Positions 11,241 to 21,412 of a DNA stretch of 64,000 nucleotides are shown here, piece by piece. This stretch comes from Zingiber officinale (Eukaryota; Streptophyta; Magnoliopsida; Zingiberales; Zingiberaceae). Both the position numbers and the translations under genes were made by a program. Numbering within the stretch: position 1 is the first letter of the stretch; every line of letters begins with the position of its first letter. The notes below the pieces were generated by a model. It searched no databases. It saw nothing but the letters and a program-made list of their open reading frames with translations, and was not told the origin of the DNA. The stretch is from NCBI RefSeq assembly GCF_018446385.1, contig NC_055992.1, forward strand, positions 57,550,799-57,614,798, read 5' to 3'.

Positions 11241-12236
11241 GGTCCAAGAAGCCTCCTAACATGAGAGGAGGGTTTTCCCTTTCCCAGGGATACCCTAGAT
11301 TAGCTGTCCAAGAGCCACCAGATGATCCATCCACTGATTGGAGCTTAGAGTCCCTTCTGAAGACTAGTAACCATCTTGATAAGCTTCCTTTTCTCCCCTT
11401 TCTCTATTTGGGATTGTAAGATGCTTTCTTTCATGTCTTGAATTGTAATCCTATTTTCATGAAGTAGTTCTCTTGATTCTATGATTAGGGAGTAGCCCGA
11501 CATAATTGTTGACATCTAATTTCAATTCAAGTATTTATTTACCTTTCTTTATTGAATGATATGTTGATTCTATGGTCCGACTTTATTGTATTTATACAAT
11601 TGTGACACTAATATGCCCTTTCATAATCTCACAGGATGTGGGAAATGACTGAAAGGTGAACCCAAATGCCCAAGACATAGAGAGTTGACTCACAAAGTAA
11701 GGGAGGCAACCTAGGAGACTATAGGGCTTTGTGATGGGAGCTCCCTTTTGGAAAGCGGTCATACTAGAAGTGTTGCCTCGAAAGTAAGATGATTTGCCAC
11801 AAGGGGATGCTTCCTAATGGGGGTACCATTGGTTATCATAGAGTGTAATAGGTTTATTCTGATTTGGTGTCTCAAAGTAAAGGAGGGCAACTAAGGAACC
11901 ATGTGGATCAAGTGATAGAGGCCTCCCTAAAAGAGAGGTCAAACTAGCAATGCCTCCTAGAAAATAAACTTGGTGTTTGGGTAGGCACGCCGATATAATT
12001 CTAAAAGTATATATAAGTATTCTTGGATAGGTCCACCTATATATGAACAACATAAAGATAGGGAAGTAACAATACTTAGGATGCTAATTATCATCGTGGC
12101 AAAATCCTAGGATCATTTCCCCAATCTAGATTTCTCCCTCAACCATTCACTTACTCTTGACCTTTTGATTGCTCTAGAGCTTCTCTCAACCTTCTCTCTA
12201 TTTTCTCTTTCTTTCCCTAACTCTCTTCTGTAGTTC

Positions 12237-12666
12237 TGTTAGTAATTAGCCCTAAGAGCCAATCATGAGATGATTAGGCCTTTTGGGTTACTCATTGAGT
12301 TAGACTCAAATGAACTCACTCATTGGATTAAGTCCAATCCGAATTAGACACATTGGATTAATGAGTTAGACTCAATGAGTTAGACTTATTGGATTATTGG
12401 ATTAATGGTTAATCCAATATAATAGTCCAACCCATTAAGAGGAATACAAAGAGATAAAAGACCCTTGGTATTCATGGGATGAATATATATAGGTTTTTTG
12501 AAATGAATTTTTCATTATATGAGATTTAGATGAAAAGAGATGAAAGATATACCTCTCATATAAAACTTAGTATATGATTGTTTTTCTCCTTCGCATGAAT
12601 CTTTTAGAGAGGATCTAGTTAATTTTTCGATACGCTTAAGTATGTTTAGCGCGCTAGATCCCTACA
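12237..12666 (+). repeat. 5' LTR of copia element A
   Basis: It runs from TGTTAGTAATTAGCC to ATCCCTACA and is followed one base later by the tRNA-Met primer site. A TATA-like ATATATATAGG lies at about 12482-12492. Its partner at 28928-29356 matches along its full length with scattered substitutions. Confidence 0.9.
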
Positions 12667-12667
12667 G

Positions 12668-12679
12668 TGGTATCAGAGT
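12668..12679 (+). promoter_or_regulatory. Primer-binding site of element A (initiator tRNA-Met)
   Basis: TGGTATCAGAGT lies one base after the LTR and matches the complement of the plant initiator tRNA-Met 3' end except for the last base. Confidence 0.9.
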
Positions 12680-12771
12680 CACTTGCGAAAGCATACACTA
12701 AATTGTTAGAATTTTATATGTGATATAGAACTTGCATGAGATGTCTACTATGAGCTACATGATTATGGGTC

Positions 12772-14050
12772 TCGGCCAAATAAGGTTTTAGCCAAAGAGA
12801 GTTTCAGCCAAACTAGATTTCGGCCAAAGATGTTGTCAACAACAAGGTCTCGGCCAAACAAGGTTTCAGCCAAACTATGTTTCAGCCAAAATTGTTGTGA
12901 ACAGGAATATTTTGGCCAAAGGTTATGTGGGTAGTAGGGTCTTGGGTATAGCAGCAATTCATAAAATGAGTATGCAAAATAAATTTTACTTCGGGGGCGC
13001 TACCCCTTGAAACCCCCGCAAGGGGCGTTGCCTCCTTGACCCCCGCCCACTAACCGGCTAGCGGGACCGCCGTGGTATTGCGGTTCATAATTTGTTGTTG
13101 AAATCATAGTAAATTTTATGTCATAAAATATTATGAATGTTATATGACATGGTATATGGTTATGACCTTTAACCCCAATGTGATTGGATGTGTGTGTATG
13201 TTGTAATTCATAATACGCCCCTGCGTGTCGTGCCTTCATCCTTTTATTCTTGTTGTAATTTAGACTACACTCGAATGTAGCTCAAGTTTATTTAGATTTT
13301 GTAATATACAAATTAGAGAGAAATTAGTCTACTGGATGATAGTGAAAAAAGGGAGAAGGATAACAACACACACGACCAAGGAAGCACTTGGAGAAGATGC
13401 TTGGACCTAGGTTGACCTTTCAATCTTCTCATTAGCTTGAGAAGATCATAATGATGGGGACATAACCATGTCACGTTTAAATTAGCATATATGTTGATGT
13501 ATGCCATGATATGCCATGAATGTATGTGATGCATGTGTAGCTATCATAATCAGGTCCTTTTCATATGCCTACCAAAGTTTAGTACTCACTACTACCTCAT
13601 CATTTGTAGTCAGATTTGTCAAAGCAAAATGACTCATTTTATCTTGGTAGAGTGCGACAGGACAATTATGATGTCCGACTATTGGACTTTGGGTGTGACT
13701 TAACTAAGTTGAGAACTTAGAGGCACATTCCATATGATGAAATTTAAATTGTACTAGTCTTGGGTGATTAGCCAAAGCTAACTCAAGATGAGTTATAATG
13801 TAGATTTCATAGGATAGGAAAACAAACAAATAGTTTTATTCACCTAAAGATACAAGAGTTACATAGGATGTAATTGGTAAATGTTGTCTACCTAAGTTGT
13901 ACTAAGTCTTGGGCGATTAGACAAAGCTAACTCAAGATAAGGTATAATATGGATCTTGTCCAATTAGTACACGTTGCCTACCTAATGTATACAAGTCTTG
14001 GGCAATTAGCCAAAGCTAACTCAAGATGAGGTATAATGTGGATCTTGTCT
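12772..14050 (+). repeat. Repetitive untranslated leader of element A
   Basis: Three repeat blocks are visible. At 12772-12920 the motif (T)CGGCCAAA or CAGCCAAA recurs about eight times within a twice-repeated larger unit. At 12991-13075 is a GC-rich island with two versions of GGGGGCGCTACCCCTTGA, in sharp contrast to the AT-rich surroundings. At about 13749-14050 a 60-base segment around AGCTAACTCAAGATGAGGTA occurs three times. None of it is coding. Confidence 0.7.
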
Positions 14051-14200
14051 CACTTGAATGTCTTTGCTTTTGGGTTTAGAGCTAGTAGTGACTTGCTCCT
14101 ACCAAGCTTTAGAATTCAGTGGGAGGATCATTTAATTAAAGACCTAGTTAAATGATCTTAATATGATACCTATTTCTGCATTTTATTGTTGTAGATCACC

Positions 14201-16688
14201 ATGTTGTCTAGTACGTAGAAGACACTATCTCTGCGATCTGTCCTTGATAAGGACAAGCTCAATGGAGCTAATTTCCTAAACTGGTATAGAAACATGAGAA
14301 TAGTTCTCAAAAAAGAAAGAAAAGTATACGTCCTAAAGCAGCCCATTCCTGAAGCACCCCTCGCTACTGCCACTAGAGCTAATAAGGATGATTACAAAAA
14401 ACATCAAGATGATGCATTAGATGTGTCATGCATTATGCTCACTACCATGAACTCTGAGCTTCAGAAGCAACATGAGAACATGGATGCTTATGATATGGTT
14501 GAACATCTTAGATAACTATATCAAGGACAAGTAAGACATGAGAGATTTGAGATCTCTAAAGCACTATTTCAATGCAGAATGCAAGAAGGAAGTCCCGTAA
14601 GGCCATATACACTCAAAATGATTGGGTATGTAGAACACCTACAGCGATTGGGATTTCCACTAGGATAAGAATTGGCCACTAATCTTATCTTGCAGTCATT
14701 ACCCGATAGCTATAGTCAATTTGTCATGAACTACAACATGAATGAAATTGACAAACCGCTGCATGAGATGTTGAGCATGTTGAGAACTGCTGAACTCAAC
14801 CTTGAGAAGGCAAAGTCTAGTACCATTTTGATGGTCTAAGGGAAAAGGCAAGTGGAAGCCTAAAGGTAAGGGTAAGACCCAAGCCAAAGGAAAGGGCAAG
14901 ACTCATGCATTGAAACCCAAAGGTGGGGTGGCTAAGGAAGGAACCTGCTTCCACTGTGACGAGACTAGACATTGGAAGAGGAATTGAAAAGGAAGAGAAG
15001 TGAGAATTCTGCCTTAGGTATATATGTTATAGAAGTTAATCTGTCTATTTCTTCTTCGCGGTTATTAGATACTGAGTGTGCATCTCACATTTATACTAAT
15101 GTGTAGTGGCTGAGAAATAGTAAATCATTGACAAAGGGCAAAGTGGACCTATGTGTAGGCAATGACACAAGAGTTACTGTTATAGCTGTAGGAGCATATT
15201 CCTTATCTTTGCCCACTGGACATATTTTAGAACTTGAAGAGTGTTGTTATGTGCTTACCTTGACTAAGAACATTATCTCTGTTTCTTGTTTGGACAAGAA
15301 AGATTTTTCATTTATAATAAAGGATAAATGTTGTTATGTTTATTTCAATGAAATGTTCTATTGTAGTGCATGTCTTGTGAATGGACTCTATGTTCTAGAC
15401 GATGACAACCCAATCTATAATATAAATATCAAATGGTTCAAGTCTAATGATTTAAATCAAACATATCTCTGGTATTGTCGCTTGGGTCACACAAATGTGA
15501 GTTGTATATCCCAACTCCATAAAGATGAACTTTTGGACTCATTTGATTTTGAATCATATGAGGTATGTGAATCTTGTCTTTAAGGAAAGATGACTAAGAC
15601 TCCATTTATTGGACGAAGCGAAAGGGCTAATGATCTGTTATGACTCATATATACTGATGTATGTGACCCTTTCAAAATAATAGCTGGAGGAGGCTATTAT
15701 TACTTCATTACCTTCAATGATGATTTCAGTAGATACGACTATGTGCATGTGATGAGATACAAGTCATAATCTTTTGAAAAGTTCAAAGAATTCAAGAATG
15801 AAGTACAAAAGTAACTTGGTAAGAGTATTAAGATGCTTCGATCAGATCGAGGTAGGGAATACCTTAGCCAAGAGTTTCATGACCATCTCATTGAGTGTGG
15901 GATAATATCTCAACTCACTCCACCTGGAACACCACAATGGAATGGTGTATCAGAAAGGAGAAATCATACTTTATTAGATATGGTATGATCGATAATGAGT
16001 CATACAGATCTTCCTACTTCCTTCTGGGGGCATGCTCTAGAGACGACCGCTTTCACACTTAACTGAGTTCCATCTAAGGTCATCATAAAGACACCATATA
16101 CGATATGGATAGGGAAGAGTCCCAAGATATTTTTTATGAATATTTGCGGTTATGAGGCTTACGTTCGATAACAAGTCTCAGATAAACTAGGACCCAAATT
16201 AGACAAGTGCTATTTTGTAGGATATCCCAAGGAAACAAAGGGATATTACTTCTATAATCCCACACAAGGCAAGGTATTTGTTGCCAGAACTAGCGTCTTT
16301 CTAGAAAGAGAATTTATTTTTAGAAAAACTAGTGGGAGTAAAGTCAATCTTGAAGAAATTCAGGATACACAAACTAGCACCGAAGCCTTGATGGAAATTG
16401 AACAGGTACCACAAGATGTTGTGGATCATAATTTTGTTACACCGCAAGAAGTTGTGGAATAGCAACCTGTTCAAGTAGCACAAGTTCTACACAGATCTGA
16501 TAGGACCCGTCGTCAACCCGAGAGATATTCTTTTCTCTTGTCTAACAACGGTGATATAGTGCTAGTTGGTCTCAACGAGCCCACATTTTATCAGGAAGCT
16601 GTACAGGGTCTAGATTCTGAGAAATGGCTATAGGACATAAGATCAGAAATGAAATCCATGTACAATAACCAAGTATGGACTTTGGTTG
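14201..16688 (+). pseudogene. Element A polyprotein, gag to integrase (broken)
   Basis: The frame starts at the ATG at 14201 but meets a TAG at its sixth codon. Gag of the UBN2 type follows (KLNGANFLNWYRNMRIVLKK). The zinc knuckle CFHCDETRHWKRN has lost its final cysteine to a stop. The protease motif expected as DTG reads DTE at about 15069-15077. A pre-integrase zinc region (WYCRLGH...CESCL) leads into an integrase core that keeps the catalytic acidic residues (YTD, RSD, SERRN) but contains several stops. A connector with a SDRTRRQPERYSF segment follows. The frame is cut at 16688 by element B in the sequence VWTLV and resumes at 26585. Confidence 0.85.
16684..16688. repeat. Target-site duplication of element B, left copy
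   Basis: GGTTG here is repeated exactly at 26580-26584, directly outside the two ends of element B. This marks a clean insertion into A. Confidence 0.95.
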
Positions 16689-19097
16689 TGTTAGATTGTA
16701 TATTAAAAGCCTAGCTTTTGTAAACATTTATTTTTAAAATAAGAGAATCACATTGGTTAAATGTCTATATTTATTTGCTAAGTGTAATTGTTTAATTAAT
16801 TTATAATGTAGATAACACGATGTGTGGTGTCACACACAGAAGATCATGTTATCAGTTCTTTATAAATTATAAATAGTTGTTCACGACTAAGATGGAAAGG
16901 AATAAACCATTGGAATAGTCATAGTGTAATTAAGTATTAGTTTATCTTGACTAATAAATTACACTAGTACACTCTGATTGTATTGAGTAGGAACATTTAA
17001 GGTAAATTCTTTTTATACTGACTTAATAAAAGAACAAGACCTTAGTTATTATGGAAGTGTGTGCTCTTAATTCTAATATAATAAGAAGCACATATATTTA
17101 GTATTTATTTCTTTAACTTATCAAAGGGTGAGATTTAGCTCGATAAATCAATAGGCCCGATAAGTTGGGAAATGATATTACTTATAGTGTGTGTGTTGCT
17201 GATTATAGAAGGAAATTGTGTCCTAGTAATCTAGGTTGAGAATGTCCCCAAAAGGAGCTAATAAAGATTGTCATGTTAAACCCTGCAGGTGGACTTAGTC
17301 CGACATGACAATGAGGTTGAGTGGTACTACTCTTGGACAAAGACATTAATTAAAGAGAGTTGTTAGTAACTCAATTAAATTAATGGATATTCGATATCTT
17401 AAACACAGGGAGACTAACACACTCATGATAATAAGGAGCCCATAATGTAATTTGAGATTGGTGCGGTAGTGCAATAATAACTCACTAGTAGAATGTGTTA
17501 TTATTGATGAACTTGAGTTGTGTGTTCGGGACAAACACGGGATACTCGAGTTCATCGGGAGGCCAAAACCAATTTCTCCTCTAGGTCATGTCGTAGCCTC
17601 AATAAAGCCTCAAATCCATCCATGTAAAGTCCATCTTGGTGTCCAAGAAGGGGGCCGACCCAAGGCTTGGTGACCAAGCCAAGGGCTGACCACTATCTTC
17701 TCAATGAGGGTCGACCCTTTGCTTGGTGCCCAAGTAATAAGGGGTCGACCACCATAATTCAAATAAGGAGGGGTGTTTTGAATTTTTAAAATCTTTTCTT
17801 TGTAGATAACTACAAGTTTTAAAAGAAGGATTTTAAATTTACAAAACTTTCCTTATTTGAATTAGGCCACATGTTTTAAAAGAAAGTTTAAAAGTTTTAA
17901 AACTTTCCTTTTGTAACCATCCTCATGATTTTTTGGGAAAAAAATGAAGGGAGTTTTAAATTTGAAACTTTTTATTTTTGTAACCATATTAAAATAGAAA
18001 ATTTTAGAAGAGAAGTTTTAAATTTTAAAATTTGGTTTTAATTTTATAACTTTCCTTTTTTAACATCCACATTAGGAAATTAAAAGAGAGCTTGTAAAAT
18101 TTTATAAGAGCTTTCCTTCTTTGCTTATAAAATTTTTACAAAATATTTCTTTCTTCTCTTAAGGGTTGGACACCCTTGCTTGGTGCCCAAGCAAGGAGCC
18201 GACCAATCATTAAATCAATCAAGAAAAAATAAGGAATTAAAAAGGAGGAAAGGAAAAACAAGAGGAAGATTTTAATTTTTGTAAAAATCTTTCCTTATTT
18301 GCCTTGGGCAAGTATTATAAAAGAAGGGAGGAGAGGCCTCCTGAGAAATCAATTCTTATTCTCTTGTTGGAGCTCTCTCTTATGGCCAACCCTCTCTCTT
18401 TCCTTTCGCCTTGCTCTCTTTTGTTCCTTGGTGGTGGTGGTGGCCGAATACTAGAGAAGGAGGAGGAGCTTTTGGGTGGTGTTCATCTTGGAGGATCGTC
18501 GCCCATACGACGTCCAAGAGGAGGCGAGGAATACGGCAGAAGATCTCGAGATTATTAGCATACAAAGAAGAGGTATAACTAGTAATTATTTTCCGCATCA
18601 TGCTAGTTCTTCTTTGTATGAATTCCAAACATAAGAGGCATATGATTCTAGAGTTTCAAATTTGTGATTCGAGTATGTGTTTTTTTGTTTTTCGAATTTG
18701 TGATTTGATTATTCTTTTTTGTTAAACCTAATGTTATTTTAGGAAATTAAATATTTAATTTTGTTAAGAGGTTTTGTCGAGGCAGTGGTGAATGCTCCCA
18801 TACCCAAGAAGGCCATGTGCCTCGCCATGTTTGTCCTGGTATCCGATTTCTGAATAGATATTTAATTGAATTTGTAACATAGGTTGATTTGGATCAATAG
18901 TGTTAAGTTCTGCTTGCGATCCAAATCTAAACCATTAAGAACAGACAAGTTAAATTTGGAATCAATAATGTAAAGTTTCGTTTACGATTCCTAATTTAAT
19001 TTCTAAAGAACACAATAGGTTGTTTAGGAAAGGTTCGTCACTTGTACAAAATTTTTGTACAGTGGAACCGGCATGATTTTCCTAAGACCAACCAACA
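16689..19097 (+). repeat. 5' LTR of element B
   Basis: The 2409-bp LTR starts TGTTAGATTG and ends ACCAACCAACA. It carries a perfect dyad around TGTGTGGTGTCACACACA at about 16819-16840, repeated CTTGGTGCCCAAG-like dyads at about 17650-17740 and 18175-18200, and a TATA box at 18316. An 84-codon open frame at 18304-18558 is discounted as coding: related LTRs in C/D have an indel inside it. Confidence 0.92.
18316..18322 (+). promoter_or_regulatory. TATA box in the 5' LTR of element B
   Basis: TATAAAA in AGTATTATAAAAGAAGG is followed by a GC-richer leader. The same site lies at 25797-25803 in the 3' LTR. It sits in the best conserved part of the LTR pair. Confidence 0.6.
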
Positions 19098-19099
19098 AT

Positions 19100-19111
19100 T
19101 GGTATCAGAGC
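19100..19111 (+). promoter_or_regulatory. Primer-binding site of element B (initiator tRNA-Met)
   Basis: TGGTATCAGAGC lies two bases after the LTR end and matches the complement of the initiator tRNA-Met 3' end in full. Confidence 0.92.
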
Positions 19112-20188
19112 TAGGGTTTGCCTCTGTGTGTTTGGTTTTCAAATAGATTAGACACATGTCATACATAATTTAGGCAGGATAATAGTAAGATGTGCTAACT
19201 TTGTGGTTGCATGCTCCAACTATTATGGCATATAGATATTGTGTGTGATTGGAACCTTGGACATGTCAAGGGTATTTTATTGTGTGTGCATGATTGTAAT
19301 ATTAAATACAGCAGGAGCTGTATTAGTTATTAGGATTTTATATTTTTGTTTCGATCTAGATTATATGTACATTCCTTTATGAAATATAGGATCGATATAT
19401 GTAAAATTCTATTTTTGTCGCGGAGCGTATCCTTGTGAGGCGTGGTGCTATTGGAGGACCAGAGGCACAGCGGAAAAGGAAGCTCGATGGACCCGACGAC
19501 ATGATCCCTAGGGATGGCAGCACGCGAAGGACAGTGATGGTAGAAGCCATAATAGTTGGAAAATTAATTTTCATATTTATTGCTTTTATTTACTGTGATG
19601 TGTGTGTGTGCATGTGATGTATGCTAGCATAGTCAAAAATCCTCACCTTAAATAACTAAGTGGGAGAGGGATTTTTAAATAAATTCCACGGTCTCCATTA
19701 CTGGTTTGTAAGTGACGCAACAAGTTTGCGTGTTGGCTCTGAGTGCCTCCCTGCACAACGGATGAGTTTGTTGCGAATCACTAGATCAAACTTCCTTTAT
19801 GGATGGTTATAGGAAATTATTTAGGAGTGTGTGATCTTCTCCAATTGAAGGGATACAATCCTATTTAATGGACTAAGTATCAAGTAATGGTATACATTTA
19901 GACGCATTCAATAGTATCCTCCCCAACGGAGTCACTGCTATTGTTTTGCGTGACCAAAGGAAAACCAACTTTTAATTTTATTTGTCATAAAGTTAGGATG
20001 ACAAGATAATAAAATTAATGGGTAAAATCCTCCTCTTACAAATGTTGAATTTGTATACGTCCACACTAACGTGGCATGCAAAATTCATGATGTTTTGAGG
20101 TGTTGGTAAATTTAAATAGTATTGTTTGAGGAATCAATATTATTCTAAATTTATAGTCTTGACCAAAGTTTATTTTGTGATTCTTAGG

Positions 20189-21412
20189 ATGACTTTCAAC
20201 CCACTGGCCATTATATTGAAAGAGAACAAACTTATTGGTCCCAACTATATAGATTGGAAAAGAAACCTGGACATTGTCCTAACTGTTGAGGGCTATAAGT
20301 TTGTATTGTCAGAGGTTTGCCCAAATGTGCCTAATAGTGATTCTACCCAAGAGGAGATTGAGTATCATAAGAAATGGGTAAAAGTAGATGAGATGACACA
20401 GTGTTACATTTTGGCTTTAATGTCGAATGTATTGCAACATCAGTATCAGGATTTACCGACAGCTTATGATATAATGAACAATCTCAAGGATCTCTTTGGA
20501 TATCAGGATCGGGCTGCTAGGCAAGAAGCAATGAGAAAGTTAATGATAACCACCATGACAGAGGGTACTCCTGTCAGGGACCATATCCTAAAGATGATGA
20601 CTTATTTAAACGAAATACAAATCCTTGGAGGAGAAATTAATGTGGAAACCCAGATCGATATGATTCTCCAGACGCTACCCAGAAGTTTTGAGCATTTTCG
20701 CCTGAACTATAATATGAATAAAAGGATGTATTCATTGGCGGAACTGCTGACAGAACTTCAGGCAGCAGAAGGGTTATTTCTTCATAATTCTCAAATTCAC
20801 TATGCTGAAAATGGTTCTACTTCTAAGTCAAAAGGCAAGAAGAAGAAGAAATAGGCTGTTTCAGCAAAGAAGGTGAATACACCTCAAGGTACAAGACCAA
20901 AAGCTGGAATGAAGAAGCCGAAGGGCAAGTGCTTCATCTACAAGCAGGCTGGACATTGGAAAGCTGACTGTCCTCGTAGGAAAGAGAACAATAAAGGTAT
21001 ATCTCATTCTCTAGTAGTTGAAACATGTTTAGTGATGTTATCTACCAGCACCTGGTGTGTAGACACAGGAGCCACTGATCATGTCTGTAATTCTTTGCAG
21101 GGGTTCCAGGAAACCCGACGACTATTTGAAGGAGAGATAACCGTCTACATGGGCAATGCTACTAAGGTGGCGGCTGTTGCAGTGGGGAACGTCTACTTAT
21201 CTTTTGATAGGAATAGAAGTTTGATTTTAAGAAATTGTCTTTATGTACCCAATTTCAGAAAGAATTTAATTTCAGTTTCTAAACTATATTTGGATGGATA
21301 TTCTGTTTCTTTTAATAACAATGTGGTTATAAAAAGAAATAGGGTTATTATCTGTTCTTGTGCATTGGTTGGCAATTTATATACTTTAAATCCAATTTCT
21401 TCGACAAAGTAA
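20189..21412 (+). pseudogene. Element B Gag and protease (broken)
   Basis: The start MTFNPLAIILKENKLIGPNY is supported by the same start in element C. A UBN2-type Gag of about 220 residues ends in a lysine-rich tail and a TAG at 20852-20854, where element C reads on. After the stop, the zinc knuckle reads CFIYKQAGHWKADC: its second cysteine is a tyrosine, where C has the intact CCHC. The protease active site WCVDTGATDH is intact at about 21055-21085. A TAA at 21410-21412 ends the segment, in the same place as in element C. Confidence 0.88.

Larger units (their letters stand above)
10800..12236 (+). repeat. 5' LTR of Athila-type element F, left part
   Basis: This is a non-coding stretch with a cluster of imperfect dyads (10870-11175), a TATA box at 11234 and a further 1 kb leading up to element A. 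The LTR continues after A at 29357 and ends ...ATTATACA at 29490, ten bases before the primer-binding site. Assignment of everything left of 11.6 kb to this LTR is inference. Confidence 0.45.

Noticed and set aside
12668..12679. tRNA-like sequences at retroelement primer sites
   Set aside because: They match only the 3' end of initiator tRNA-Met and sit next to LTR ends; they are primer-binding sites, not tRNA genes.
18304..18558. An 84-codon open frame present in both LTRs of B
   Set aside because: It lies in the promoter/leader part of the LTR. The related LTRs of C and D carry an indel in the middle that shifts the frame, so conservation is of DNA, not protein.
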